Under the pieces are notes generated by a model. It worked only from the letters and a program-made list of their open reading frames with translations. It did not search any database and was not told the origin of the DNA. Below, piece by piece: positions 22,083 through 33,211 of a stretch of DNA of 64,000 nt. The position numbers were made by a program, and so were the translations under genes. The DNA comes from Schistosoma mansoni (taxonomy: Eukaryota > Platyhelminthes > Trematoda > Strigeidida > Schistosomatidae): contig NC_031495.1 of assembly GCF_000237925.1 (NCBI RefSeq), forward strand, positions 10,331,852 to 10,395,851, given 5' to 3'. Position 1 is the first letter of the stretch. Each line of letters opens with the position of its first letter.

Positions 22083-22375
22083 GGTTGCCGTTAACGCGTG
22101 CTGGCTGGGAAGTTTCCCGAGTTTTTATTTGTGTCAGTCGATTTGGAGTTCGGATAATTGAAGGGTTTTCTGCAACTTCTAGAAGACTTGACATACTGGT
22201 TATGATACCAGCACCAGTAGGGGTTGTCTATCTCTCGTGGTCGAGAGACAGATCGCGTACGTGAGACACTTTATGCCAGGTTTTTTGACCGACTACGGTC
22301 ATTACGAAATCTGAGATATCGTGTGAGTGTGTGACATAGTTCGGTTATGCCAGTCGGGGTCGATTGAGGTTTTTC
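22083..22375 (-). pseudogene. Second copy of the zinc-knuckle region (gypsy)
   Basis: This is a tandem copy of the gag C-terminus and knuckle region found at 22690-23030. The peptide KEKPQSTPTGITELCHTL is joined directly to the protease tail TKLYVCV of the first copy, which marks the duplication junction at about 22370-22380. It is more decayed than the upstream copy. Confidence 0.78.
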
Positions 22376-22734
22376 TTTGACGCAAACATATAACTTAGTG
22401 TTTCCGTCTATTAACCTTCGTGAGCGTGTGTCGATGAGTCGATTGTGGTATTGTAACAGATCCATACCAATGATTGGCATAGAGACATCTGCAACCACGA
22501 AAATCCAGTGTATGGGTTTGCGTAAACCCACGTTAAGGTAGACGTACCTTTTACCGTAAGTATTGATCGGTTTTCCGTTTGCCCTCTGTAAACTTGAAAC
22601 AGACTCGCGAAGTCTGTCGTCGGGGTTCGCTAGAAGAACGCCAACTTCTGCGCCGGTGTCGACGAGGTAGTGAACTTTCGTCGTCACATCAGTGACATAT
22701 AAGAGGCGGCTGTGTTCGCCGGCTACGGTTGCCG
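22376..22734 (-). pseudogene. Retropepsin-type protease, first copy (gypsy)
   Basis: VHYLVDTGAEVGVL carries the aspartic-protease active-site motif D-T-G/A, and IIGMDLLQYHN resembles the I-G-x-D/N-L motif near the end of the fold. It lies downstream of the intact zinc knuckle but in a different frame, and it runs into the duplicated gag tail rather than into the polymerase. Confidence 0.85.
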
Positions 22735-23552
22735 TTAACGCATGCCGGCTGGGAAGTTTCCCGAACTGTTTTTCGTGTCATTCGATTTTGAGGTCGGATA
22801 ATTGCAGGGTTTCCTGCAATTTCTGGAAGACTTACCGTACTGGTTATGATACCAGCACCAGTCGGGATTATCCGTCTCTCGTGGTCGAGAGACAGATCGC
22901 CCACGTGATACACTTCTACGCGGGGTTTTTGACCGACTACGGTCATTACGAACTCTAAGATATCGTGCAAGCGTGTGACATACTTCAGCTATGTCAGTCG
23001 GGGTCGATTGAGGTTTTTCCTTTACGGAAAAAACCTCGGCCTTAGATGATTTTGTGATTTCTAAGATGCAGTCGGCAGATGCAGCCAGCTCGTCTATGGC
23101 GTTGTTTTGAAACGAGACGAGCACTGCCTGCACCTTTTGAGGGAGTTTAGACAAGAAAAGTTGTCTGAATAGGCCATCATCGAAAGTTCGTTGGCCGATA
23201 ACCTCTCTCATTCTTAGCAACATGTCTGTCGTAGAACCATGTTGCAGGCCGATATTGTTAAGGAGTTGGTCTAACCGTTGTCGATCAGTTAGATCTCCTC
23301 GTTTTAAAATCGATAGCTTAAGCGTTTCGTAAGGTTCGAGACCATCACTAGTAAACATACTAGGTGTTACGTACCTGTTAAATTCGCGCGGTAACGCCTT
23401 AACTACCGCGAGGAATCGTGTGCGCGAGTCCGTGATTCCGTGCATGCAAAAATCAGCTTCTGCGTAGCAGGACCAGGACTCGATATTGTCGGGCCAAAAT
23501 GGCGTTAGCTGACTCGAAATAGGGGGAATAGACTTTAACTCAAAAACCTTAG
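22735..23552 (-). pseudogene. Gag with CHCC zinc knuckle (gypsy), 5' end cut off
   Basis: Capsid-like region with FWPDNIESWSCYAEADF (about 23500), then LPREFNRYVTPSMF, RQRLDQLLNNIGLQHG and LFLSKLPQKVQAVL, an Arg/Ser-rich stretch and the C-X2-H-X9-C-X3-C knuckle. The 5' end is lost where a plus-strand LTR begins (23560). It is almost identical to 24756-25283 over their shared 515 bp. Confidence 0.88.
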
Positions 23553-23559
23553 GTGAGTG

Positions 23560-24555
23560 TGTAACAGCTCAGGTTGGTTGGTTAAGAGTTGACCCCAAAC
23601 AACCAGGCATATGCTAAAACAGTATTGTTCAAGTATTCATTCACTTCCTTACCTTTTGTAAGCGTTATATTCCCTACTATCTTATATGGAATGTTGAGAG
23701 CCTTTGTTTGTCTGAACAGATAATCCCACGCTCCATTGTGACTGCGCGAAGATCGAAATAAAGACCTATTCACTACTTCTCTGGTTTCTTCTATCAATAG
23801 CACGAGGGTTACCTAAAGGCACGAAAGTGGTGAGCCCTTTTTGAACACAATTTAACCTCATTTCTGTTATTAATCTTTTTTTTTTTTTACTTAATCGTAA
23901 AAGTAGACCGGATTATCCGTAAACTAAGTTGAGTATATAACTAGTTTATTCCGTATTGTCTTAAGTTATTCGTGTTATAGTAACCATTTTTCGTGCTAAC
24001 TTTATTGCTATATTTGTCACATACCTCATGTCAGACTCAATAGAAACCCATAATCTGGAGGATTTGTCACCAGTGGTGATAGACACTGTTATAACTACGA
24101 AATCCCTACTTCCAGAATTTGATCGTAGTGATCCTGAGTTGTGGTTTGCTCAACTAGAGCATTATTTCACGAGACACAATATCAAATCTGAAGGGATTCG
24201 CTATAGAGACTTGTGTTCTATCCTTCCTCCTTCAGTCGCCAAAGAAGTCCGTGACTTGATTTTAGATCCACCATCACCACAACCATACACCATCTTAAGA
24301 CGAGAGATAATAAACCGTTTATCATTATCAGATAGTCAAAGAATCCAAAGACTTTTTCAAGGTGAAACACTAGGTGATCGGTCGCCGTCACAGTTTTTGC
24401 GTCACCTCCAAGTGTTAATGGGTGATAACACGGTGGGTGAAGCAGTCCTAAAACAAGGATGGATACAAGCTCTCCCATGCTACGTCCAACACTGTTTGGA
24501 TGCACAAGATCCTGAAACCTCATTATCTCATTTAGCGCGTATAGCCGATAGAATA
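23560..24555 (+). mobile_element. Plus-strand gypsy element: 5' LTR, leader and gag start, cut by the gap
   Basis: It begins TGTAACAGC, an LTR-like start, directly after GAGTG in the reversed gag of the older element. TGGTGAGCCC at about 23830-23840 resembles a primer-binding site for tRNA-Trp, as reported for the CsRn1 clade, with one mismatch. A T-rich leader follows and gag opens at 24028. The element runs into the N gap, so its pol and 3' LTR are not seen. The LTR's right end is uncertain. Confidence 0.65.
24028..24555 (+). CDS. Gag of the plus-strand gypsy element (partial)
   Basis: 176 residues are visible before the gap. ATG 24028 opens an uninterrupted frame. LPEFDRSDPELWFAQLEHYF is the conserved start of the capsid-like domain in CsRn1-clade gag proteins, followed by LCSILPPSVAKEVRDLI, SDSQRIQRLFQGETLGDRSP and FLRHLQVLMG. 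No stop appears, so this copy may be young. A decayed relative lies at 49720-49960. The zinc knuckle would lie in the gap. Confidence 0.85.
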
Positions 24556-24755
24556 NNNNNNNNNNNNNNNNNNNNNNNNNNNNNNNNNNNNNNNNNNNNN
24601 NNNNNNNNNNNNNNNNNNNNNNNNNNNNNNNNNNNNNNNNNNNNNNNNNNNNNNNNNNNNNNNNNNNNNNNNNNNNNNNNNNNNNNNNNNNNNNNNNNNN
24701 NNNNNNNNNNNNNNNNNNNNNNNNNNNNNNNNNNNNNNNNNNNNNNNNNNNNNNN
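24556..24755. other. Assembly gap (200 N)
   Basis: Exactly 200 unknown bases, the usual convention for a scaffold gap. The left side ends in plus-strand gag; the right side starts in minus-strand gag that repeats 23041 onward. Confidence 0.99.
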
Positions 24756-25283
24756 CTTAGATGATTTTGTGATTTCTAAGATGCAGTCGGCAGATGCAGC
24801 CAGCTCGTCTATGGCGTTGTTTTGAAACGAGACGAGCACTGCCTGCACCTTTTGAGGGAGTTTAGACAAGAAAAGTTGTCTGAATAGGCCATCATCGAAA
24901 GTTCGTTGGCCGATAACCTCTCTCATTCTTAGCAACATGTCTGTCGCAGAACCATGTTGCAGGCCGATATTGTTAAGGAGTTGGTCTAACCGTTGTCGAT
25001 CAGTTAGATCTCCTCGTTTTAAAATCGATAGCTTAAGCGTTTCGTAAGGTTCGAGAACATCACTAGTAAACATACTAGGTGTTACGTACCTGTTAAATTC
25101 GCGCGGTAATGCCTTAACTACCGCGAGGAATCGTGTGCGCAAGTCCGTGATTCCGTGCATGCAAAAATCAGCTTCTGCGTAGCAGGACCAGGACTCGATA
25201 TTGTCGGGCCAAAATGGCGTTAGCTGACTCGAAATAGGGGGAATAGACTTAAACTTAAGAACCTTAAGAGAGTGTTCCGTCAT
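24756..25283 (-). pseudogene. Gag N-terminal part, second block (gypsy)
   Basis: It starts at ATG 25283 and reads into the gap without a stop: an N-terminus rich in Ser/Pro, FWPDNIESWSCYAEADF, then the same capsid-like domain as 22735-23552. It differs from that block at only a handful of bases over 515. Here the 5' end is intact, unlike the other block. Confidence 0.85.
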
Positions 25284-25463
25284 AGTAATATAGATAACGA
25301 AAAATGTCTAATTAAAATATATCCGGGAAAAAAAACCCGCGAAAAAAGTATATCACAATATATAAAATTCAAATAAAGAATGACAATGAATAATAATATT
25401 CTAAAAAGGAACAGACTCACAGTTTATTGCCTTGGTGTACCAGATCACGTTAGGCTCACCACT

Positions 25464-25788
25464 GAAGATACGACGAATATTCTAGTTTTACAACTAGCTA
25501 CCAGTAGTACCTTCTATATTCGATCGTTCCCGGCCAAAGGAAATCAGAAGTCAGATGAGAAGAGGTAGGAAAGATATATTTGATACGTTACCAATATATC
25601 GCGAGGCGTTCGTTATTAACTGACTATTGAAACGTAGGAGCTGTGTCCCACGCTGAGTTGCAACGTGATCTGGTACGGATGCATGACCGAAAGCCTTCAG
25701 TTAAACAAGTCCACTTAAACAACGTGGTCAGCATCCAATGTCGAACACTTAATGAGCTATTGATTTTGAGGAATTGTTTACAGCTACA
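25464..25788 (+). repeat. R1 interspersed repeat, copy 2
   Basis: 325 bp with the same ends as copies 1 and 3 (GAAGATACGA to CAGCTACA). It sits between the gypsy gag and the 5'-truncated RTE element that starts at 25789. Confidence 0.85.
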
Positions 25789-27485
25789 ACCGTAAATCAG
25801 AACGAACAGTGAAAAGTAAGGAAGTCAGGGTAATCACCAACATTGAAGAACAACAGAATAGGTGGGTAGAACACCTCAAAAAACTCTTGAATCGATCAGC
25901 TCCACTGAACACACCCAACGTTGAAGCAACACCCACGGACCTCCCAATCGATGTTGGCCCGCCAACAATTTAAGAGATCAGCATGACCATCAGACAGATC
26001 AAGAGCGGCAAAGCAGCGGGACCAGACAACATTCCAGAAGAGGCACTGAAAGCAGATGTAGAAGTAAGTGCAAAGATACTCCACATTCTCTTCAGTAAGA
26101 TTTGGGATGAAGAACAAGTACCAACAGATTGGAAAGAAGGGCTTCTGATCAAAATAACAAGGAAAGGAGATCTCAGCAAGTGTGATAACTACAGGGGCAT
26201 CACTCTTTTCTCAATACCAGGAAAAGTCTTCAATAGGGTATTGTCAAAAAGAATGAGGGACTCCGTGGACGCCCAACTTCGAGAACAACAGGCTGGATTT
26301 CGTAAGGATCGATCGTGTATAAACAAAATCGCAACTCTACGGATCACTGTGGAACAATCAATTGAATGGAATTCATCACTCTACACCAACTTCATTGACT
26401 ACCAGAAAGCATTTGATAGCGTGGAAAGAACAGGACTATGGAGGCTTCTCCGATACTACAGCGCATCTGAGAAGATAGTCAATATCATACGGAATTCCTA
26501 TGATGGATCAAACTGCAAAATCGTGCATGGAGGACATTTGACAGACTCGTTTGAGTTAAAGACCTGTGTCAGTCAATGTTGCTTACTCTCACCCTTTCTC
26601 TTTCTCCTGGTGATCCGAATGGATTATGAAGACGTCAAAATCTGGAGAGAAACAAGGGATACAATGGACAGCTAGGATGCAGCTTGACGGTTTAGACTTT
26701 GCAGATGTTCTCGCTCTTCTATCACACACGTAACAACAAATGCAGGAGAAAACGACCAGTGTAGCAGAAGCCTCAGCAGCAGTAGGTCTCAATATAAACA
26801 AAGGGAAAAGCAAGACTCTCCGATACAATACAACATGCACCAATCGAATTACACTTGACGGAGAAGCTTTGGAGAATGTGGAAACCTTTACATATCTGGG
26901 TAGCATCATTAATGAACACGGTGGATCAGATGCAGATGTGAGGGCGAGAATAGGCGAAGCAAGAACAGCATATTTACAACTGAAAAACATCTGGGACTCA
27001 AAGCAATTGTCAATCAACACCAAGGTTAGAATCTTCAATGCAAATGTCAAGACAATTCTACTGTATGGGGTGGAAACCTGGAGAACTACGAAAGCCATCA
27101 TCCAGAAGATACAGGTGTTTATTAACAGTTGTCTACGCAAAAATGCTTCGGATCCGTTGGCCCGACACTATCAGCAACAACCTACTGTTGGGGAGAACAA
27201 ACCAAATTTCAGCGGGGGAAGAAATCAGGACGAAGCGCAGGAAGTGGATAAGACATATATTGAGGAAGTCACCAAACTGCATCACAGGGCAAGCCCTCAC
27301 GTGGAGTCCTGAAGGCCAAAGGAGAAGAGGAAGACCAAAGAACAAACTACTCTGAGAAATGGAGACGGACGTGAGAAGAATGAACAAAAATTGGATAGAA
27401 CTAGAAAGGAAGACCCAGGACAGAGTGGGTTGGAGAATGCTGGTCGGTGGCCTATGCTACATAGGGGGTGCCAGACGCAAGTAAG
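25789..27485 (+). mobile_element. Second RTE-clade element, 5'-truncated and mutated
   Basis: Reverse transcriptase of a schistosome RTE family distinct from SR2, of the type I know as Perere-3/SR3. In order: EEQQNRWVEHLKKLLN (25840), IKSGKAAGPDNIPEEAL (25995), GDLSKCDNYRGITLFSIPGK, REQQAGFRKDRSC, FIDYQKAFDSVERTGLW, the worn polymerase box FADV near 26699 in place of FADD, TLDGEALENVETFTYLGSII and a C-terminal RRGRPKN region. The open frame breaks near 26675-26740 and again near 27170. The 3' end carries an AAGTAAGT tail (about 27479-27486). Family name from memory, not checked. Confidence 0.85.
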
Positions 27486-27623
27486 TATCTATGCCTTAAG
27501 TATTCTGAAGAGTTTTCATTGGATTTTCTTTCGCAGTTGTATGCAAAGTACCATATGTTTACAAGTAAGCACCGACTAAGTAACACTTCCTAGGTTTTTC
27601 AACAGTCTTAGCACAGCAAGCGA

Positions 27624-27728
27624 ACAAAAATTGGATAGAACTAGAAAGGAGGGTCCAGGACAGAGTGGGTTGGGGAATGTTGGTCGGCGGCCTATGCTCC
27701 ATTGGGAATAACAAGCGTAAGTAAGTAA
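27624..27728 (+). mobile_element. RTE 3'-end fragment (same family as 25789-27485)
   Basis: It repeats 27388-27485 with a few differences and ends in a TAAG-repeat tail. It is a ~105-bp, strongly 5'-truncated insertion 140 bp downstream of the larger copy. Confidence 0.8.
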
Positions 27729-27839
27729 ATCGACTTTACAGGATAATCTACGGGGGGGGGCTGGGAAGTTCACCCTCAACTTGATGTAGGTACTTATTGG
27801 GATTTCTTGTGGCACACGATTTTATGTGCTACAAAGCAG

Positions 27840-29530
27840 TCTGTTCCTCAGACTGTCCCTAAGTCCTACAAGCAGCCTATAGTCATCAAGTATCCTACTA
27901 TTCTTTTGCTAAGCCTCGGAAGGCACCACTGGGCGGAATGCAAACGAACTGGTAACAACGCGAACAGGCAGTTCAAACATTCAAGTGACCAATGAACAGA
28001 TGCAATAAAAGAAGACAGGCTTCACTACCAGATAAGGCCTGTCGATAAATTTGTCTCCAATTCGGAAAGCTTATTCTATCATGCAGCCTCTCTTCGACAA
28101 GCCAAAACTGGATTTTATCAAGTGCCAGGTCCTAAAGGCCCGACCAACAATAACAATGACTCCGTCAACCTTCTGGCGGAACAGTACTTCCGGATATTTC
28201 AACCGACTCACACTAACATTATTGATGAGAGCTTCACCTGCAACTCAGCAGAACTCTCAGAAGTGAACCTGAGCGCTGACCTGGTGTACCGGAAACTGCA
28301 GCACTTAAAAAAGCCCACTTCTAGCCCGGATATAATTCATTCTGCTATACTGAGGGAAGCAACTTCAATATTAGCAAAAGCCGCTTAGCGTGATGTTCTC
28401 ACATTTGCTAAACTGAGGCACAGCATCCCAAAAATTGGAAGCTGGCTGACATCAAATCAATTTCCAAAGGAGGTCGATACAGCAAACTTTCAAGCTACCG
28501 ACTGGTAGCACTTCTCTCTATACCCTCAAAGATTATTGAGTCCCTGATATGCGACGGTATACACGACTATTTATTATCCGTAAACCCCATTTCACCTAAA
28601 CATTACAGTTTCAGAGAAAATAACTCTTGTATAACCAGCCTGCTGCCTTCCGTAGACAGATGGACAGGTATCCTTGATCGCAAGGGGAAGGTTGACGTCA
28701 TTTACCTTGACTTCTCAAAGGCTTTTGGTAGGGTCAAACTTATATGTCTTATTAATAAGCTCGAACGATTGGGCATCAAATCACCTTTAATTGATTGGCT
28801 CACTTGATATCTGAAAAATCAACATTTTAAGGTGACGGTTAACTCCACTTTCTCTCAGGCTACGGAATGTCCTGGTGGGGTCCCCGAGCGTTCAGTCCCA
28901 AGACATCTTGTTTCCTTGATAAACGGTCTTCCACAGAAGGTTTTATTATATTTATTACTTTTCGTCGATAATGTAAAACTTGCACTGGTAACGTTGAAGT
29001 GCATTTTTGTCCAGTTCCATCGACGAACTTTCAGCCTAATCTTCAACAGTTTGACTCAACCTCACTTAGAGTATGAAAATATAGTGTTTACCCTATCATT
29101 CCAAAAGGATGAAGGCACTTTGGAACGTAACCAACGGTGAGTCACGAAATCAGTCTCACTTACTTACTTTACTTAAGCCTGCTACTCCCAACGGGGCATA
29201 GACAGCCGACCAGCATACGAAACCAGTCTGAGGACTCAAATTCAAGTCTTATGATGAGCACTTCCAATCACTGAACCTTTACATATTAGAGTACAGGCGT
29301 CTTAAAGGTGACCTTCTAATGACTAGCAGCATCCTAAACATTTCTCAATATCCCTTTAAACACCTACTTAAGCTTAGTAGCAACATAAACCTTAGAGGTA
29401 ACAGCCAGAAACTGGAGACACAACACAATAGAACGGACTGTAGGCACACCTACTACTCAAGAATAGTCAAATGTCGGAATTTGCTGCCGACTAGTCCAAG
29501 CTACTTCCTAGGAGTCCTTTAAGAGAAAAC
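27840..29530 (+). mobile_element. CR1-like element B, 5'-truncated, many stops
   Basis: It preserves the CR1 order: a linker (CKRTGNNANRQFK near 27940; DRLHYQIRPVDKFVSN near 28020), LRQAKTGFYQVPGPKGPTN (28090), the early polymerase blocks (LVYRKLQHLKKPTSSPD, WKLADIKSI, YRLVALLSIPSKIIES), VDVIYLDFSKAFGRVK (28700), FKVTVNSTFSQ and the C-terminus (EYRRLKGDLLMTSSILN; LETQHNRTDCRHTYYSRIVKC). The YADD segment is damaged. Stops occur near 27995, 28386 and 28805. A 61-bp foreign insert splits it at 29157-29217. Confidence 0.82.
29157..29217 (-). mobile_element. 61-bp RTE tail inserted into CR1-like element B
   Basis: On the minus strand it matches the very end of the RTE family at 27430-27485 and 27680-27728, including its repeat tail (read as ACTTACTTACTTT on the plus strand). 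It is flanked by CGAAATCAGTCT (29145-29156) and CGAAACCAGTCT (29218-29229), a 12-bp target-site duplication with one mismatch. Confidence 0.78.
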
Positions 29531-31720
29531 TTGACATATTGTAAATGACTAAGGACTGTATCTTTCTATGATTTACCAACTCTTGTTTCTTTTTTCTCTT
29601 TTATTGTTAATATTCCTACATTCTGACCTGGAGACATCGATGATCCACTACTACTAGATACAGAAGTCCGTTGAGCGAAAGCTTCTTCTATTACATCCAG
29701 AACAATTTAAACCATCTGAAACTGATTTCGTCCACTTCAGCGCGGAAAATTGATTCTAAAGACTACGCTTTTGGACTTAAGTAGGTTTTTTAATGGTCTT
29801 CGTTGTGTAGTGATTTTAGTCTGTTTTCTTGTTTGTGGGCTGTTTATGTATGGCCATATTATCACTTAATGCTGTTACTGACCTAGTTTGTCAACTACAT
29901 ATTCTGGTTCCTCATATACGGGATACATCTAGGTAAATGTGCGTATCTGATCTCAGTCATTTTTTCTCATCGGAATACACTTGCAAACAAATAGGCTTAG
30001 GTACTGAAGTGTAAGGTCGTGAGCTTGTGAAATCCTCTAGGCTGGGTCTGCTGTACATGTCAACCAGAAATGTGGGACTATATCATACCGAAACTCGTTG
30101 TTACAACAACAGAGTAGCTAAGCTAAAAGTTTAGGTTTAGCCGTATTCATTTTAGTACAAGCAGTTGCACTGTCTATTTTTTGTTCGGCTATTGTAGCTT
30201 CATAGGCAGGACTAGTCTGCGAAGCGTGGAGGCAGGTGCATTAGAAGCACGGGTTTGCGCAGTTTATGTCCGACTTGTTTGAGCCCGCCCTTGATTATCG
30301 GTACCATACTTTTGCTGACTGGGTTGAAATTTTTGGAACTTTTGCCACTGTGTTTTATTCGATGAAATTCTTCAAACTAGGTCTTGATGCTTCTATACGA
30401 TGTCATAGCTTTAGAAACTACCTAGATTTGAAAAAAAAAACGGTGCTTGTCATGTTATAAATATCACTAATTTCAAAGCAGTCTTGCCTAATAATGATCA
30501 GTAGGTCACCGAGTCTGATCGATGGGTTCTTTGATATTGTAGATATTTATATCTACGTTTAATTATAATGCCTAATCATACCTTTATCCATGTTCATATG
30601 AACTTCGTTGTGTTGGTTGGCATTTTCTGAATATCGGGTCATACATTTAAAGATGCTTCCATCGTCTCCCTGATAGTCCTCACTGTTCATCTACACATGA
30701 TACAATCAAAAGATGAATTATCACCCTTATTCCTTTGCCTATATTCATCTGTCTGTATGGTACATCAGCTTTTGTTGACTATTATTAGTAGTCTATTTTT
30801 ATCTTATAGTTCTGGGCTTTCATTTATCTTGTCTTCAATAAACATGTACATAGGAGTTCCAGTCAGTAGTAGCATTTAAAAAAGTTGAGCTCAATACAGG
30901 AAGGATAAAAGTTGGGTATATCTGCGTCCCTGTGACCGATTATGGACCATGGGTCCAATTTCTGATATCTCGAACGCCAACTAGTTAGCTTTCATTTATG
31001 AACACGATTCAATTCAGTAGTCATTGAATTTGTGAACTGATGCCATATCTTGGTTTGGCCTTCTTAGTTATCTTTTTACTTTTTTCTAGTTCAGCCTCCA
31101 TCGCTTGTAAAATTCGGTGTCGTAGCCACTTCGATCGATGCAGATTCATGACCCTACCAATCAATTTATCATCTTTTCTTACTATCTTACCTCTGACCTC
31201 ATCATTACTAGTGAGGTTATAATTAATGGACGACCTTTGAGCAATTCTAAACTGACCTGGAATACATCCACCTACTTGTCAAGACTAAATGAGGGTTATA
31301 AATGAGTGCAAAGAATTAGGATTTACGGTTAGACGTTGGGGTTAGGAATTAGAGTTTAAGTTTTCATCATGAACTGACACCATCTATAGTGCTAAAATGC
31401 TGTTTAACCATATGGATGAGTTTCGCACCGAAATTCAGGATGTGCTACCTTTAATTTCTTTCGTTTATCCTTAAATTATAATCTGGTTGCTCACTCCTTT
31501 GTTCCACCATGCGCAAGCAATATTTAAAGGACACCTATGATTGAAATCTTCAGCTTACGCATGTCCTCTTTTTATGGATCATGCTTCACAAACATAGAGT
31601 AATACGAAATCAAGATTACTTCCTGTTTTTTATACTTTCTCCATTACATTAGGATTTCTTAAAGTGATTGTTATTTTGGCAAAAGCGAATTTCTGCGAAA
31701 TTCAGTTCGTGTGTAAAACT
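29531..31720. other. Intergenic / dUTPase upstream region, nothing recognised
   Basis: AT-rich sequence with only short open frames lacking motifs. The dUTPase promoter must lie near its right end, but I can point to no element. Confidence 0.45.
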
Positions 31721-33171
31721 ATGCCAGAATCTCTACCGTTAGAGAATAGCTATCCTAGTACTGTCAAGCTTAAATACAAAAAGCTATCGTATCAAGCGAC
31801 AACTCCTACTCGTGGATCTCTCTTTGCCGCTGGTTACGATCTTTACGCTGCTCATGAAGCTACCATACCTCCTGGGGGTCGTGAATTAATTAAAACTGAC
31901 ATACAGGTGATATATATAAACATTTTCAAGAATCATTCTGTTATATAAAATTTGTCATGGATAAGTATGTTCATTAAAACTAAATATGCAAATGTACAGA
32001 TTCTAATTTCATACTGAAGCTCAAACGGAGTTTGTGACCACAATCCCCCCACCTTCGAATATGTATCCAATAAGCACCAGTTCATATGCTAATCTGGACC
32101 ACCTGTACTAAGTAGAGAAAACTGTCTACCCAAGACCCGTGATGTGGATTAAAGTCACTCAGTGTAAAATTTTCGGTAGCTTAGAATATAGAAGTTCGTA
32201 CTCAATAGGAAGTTTAGCACTAAAGTGTCTAGTTGTTGAAGTAAGCAACATCCACTAAACTTACAAGTAAAGTTTAAGGCATCAGAAAGTAAAGTTATTG
32301 CTATCTCACTACTTTCCGACACAGGTTTTTACTAATCACTCTGACTGGGGGCATTTTTAGGGGAGACAAATATTCAATCTGACTTTAGTTTCAGCCATTA
32401 CTTATCACCTTATGCATTGAATCTCACTGACTAGTTGTTCTGGTAGTGTATATTCAGAAGACCAGGGACAACTTGCAAGAAATGGAGCTGTGGCTTAGTG
32501 ATTAAGGCGTTCAAACTTCAGCCACCTAGTATCAGATTTAAACTCTACCGGACTTACTTCGGTTCTGGCCATCGAGGAGTATTATTAACCCTCACACTTG
32601 GAATATTACTCATATCCGCTTACCTGGTGTCGAAGCTAATCTTTATTATTTCAAGTCAAGACTAGTTTGAAACGTTTACACAACAACGAATTATACAAAG
32701 GAGTTATTCACTCCATTCTCGTCTGTCTACTTTGACCAAAACTTCAGGATGTTCCTTATCCAGACTGCACCTACCGATTGTGCTTTGAAAGATAATGTCT
32801 ATTACCCCAACGTTTAGTTCCCAGAATATTACAACTTTAATGGAGTTATAAATTGCAAATATTGATCAGAAAGTAATAATATACGGGAGAAATTTGATTG
32901 CTATCTATCCGGCTTTAATGACTTTTGAGTATGATCAATCAGTATTAGTAACAGGCATAGCTTTAAAGCATATCTCCAAGTGGATCATTTCCACCAAGAT
33001 ACAAAATCACAAATCAGGACAAATTTCTCAAATTTTTACGACTGTTGACCTCAAACTAACAATCTACTTCACCGTATTATGCGTGCATTCAATGTTCTTG
33101 AAAATCATTGCTTTGTTGCTGAATCAAATTTCTGCTGCATGTTCAGATTCTGACTTCGTGTATGACCATGC

Positions 33172-33211
<40 letters not shown>

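Larger units (their letters stand above)
19161..25283 (-). mobile_element. Decayed CsRn1-clade Ty3/gypsy element, interrupted
   Basis: Minus-strand order is gag, zinc knuckle, protease, reverse transcriptase, RNase H, integrase, as in Ty3/gypsy elements. The knuckle is CHCC (C-X2-H-X9-C-X3-C, within WCWYHNQYGKSSRNCRKPC), the signature of the CsRn1 clade, to which schistosome Boudicca- and Saci-type elements belong. A plus-strand gypsy element begins at 23560 inside gag, then a 200-N gap follows, then a second near-identical gag block (24756-25283). The coding part is broken by stops, frameshifts, an internal duplication and deletion of the polymerase active site. It cannot be autonomous. Confidence 0.9.

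Noticed and set aside
19601-22958. Plus-strand frames across the gypsy element
   Set aside because: They are complements of integrase, RNase H, polymerase and gag sequence on the minus strand and carry no motifs of their own.
24756-24825. Plus-strand gag continuing across the N gap to 24825
   Set aside because: The bases after the gap are minus-strand gag of the other element; the frame is open there only by chance.
18649-25463. LTR pair for the minus-strand gypsy element
   Set aside because: I compared the flanks at 18649-19160 and 25284-25463 by eye and saw no shared terminal sequence.
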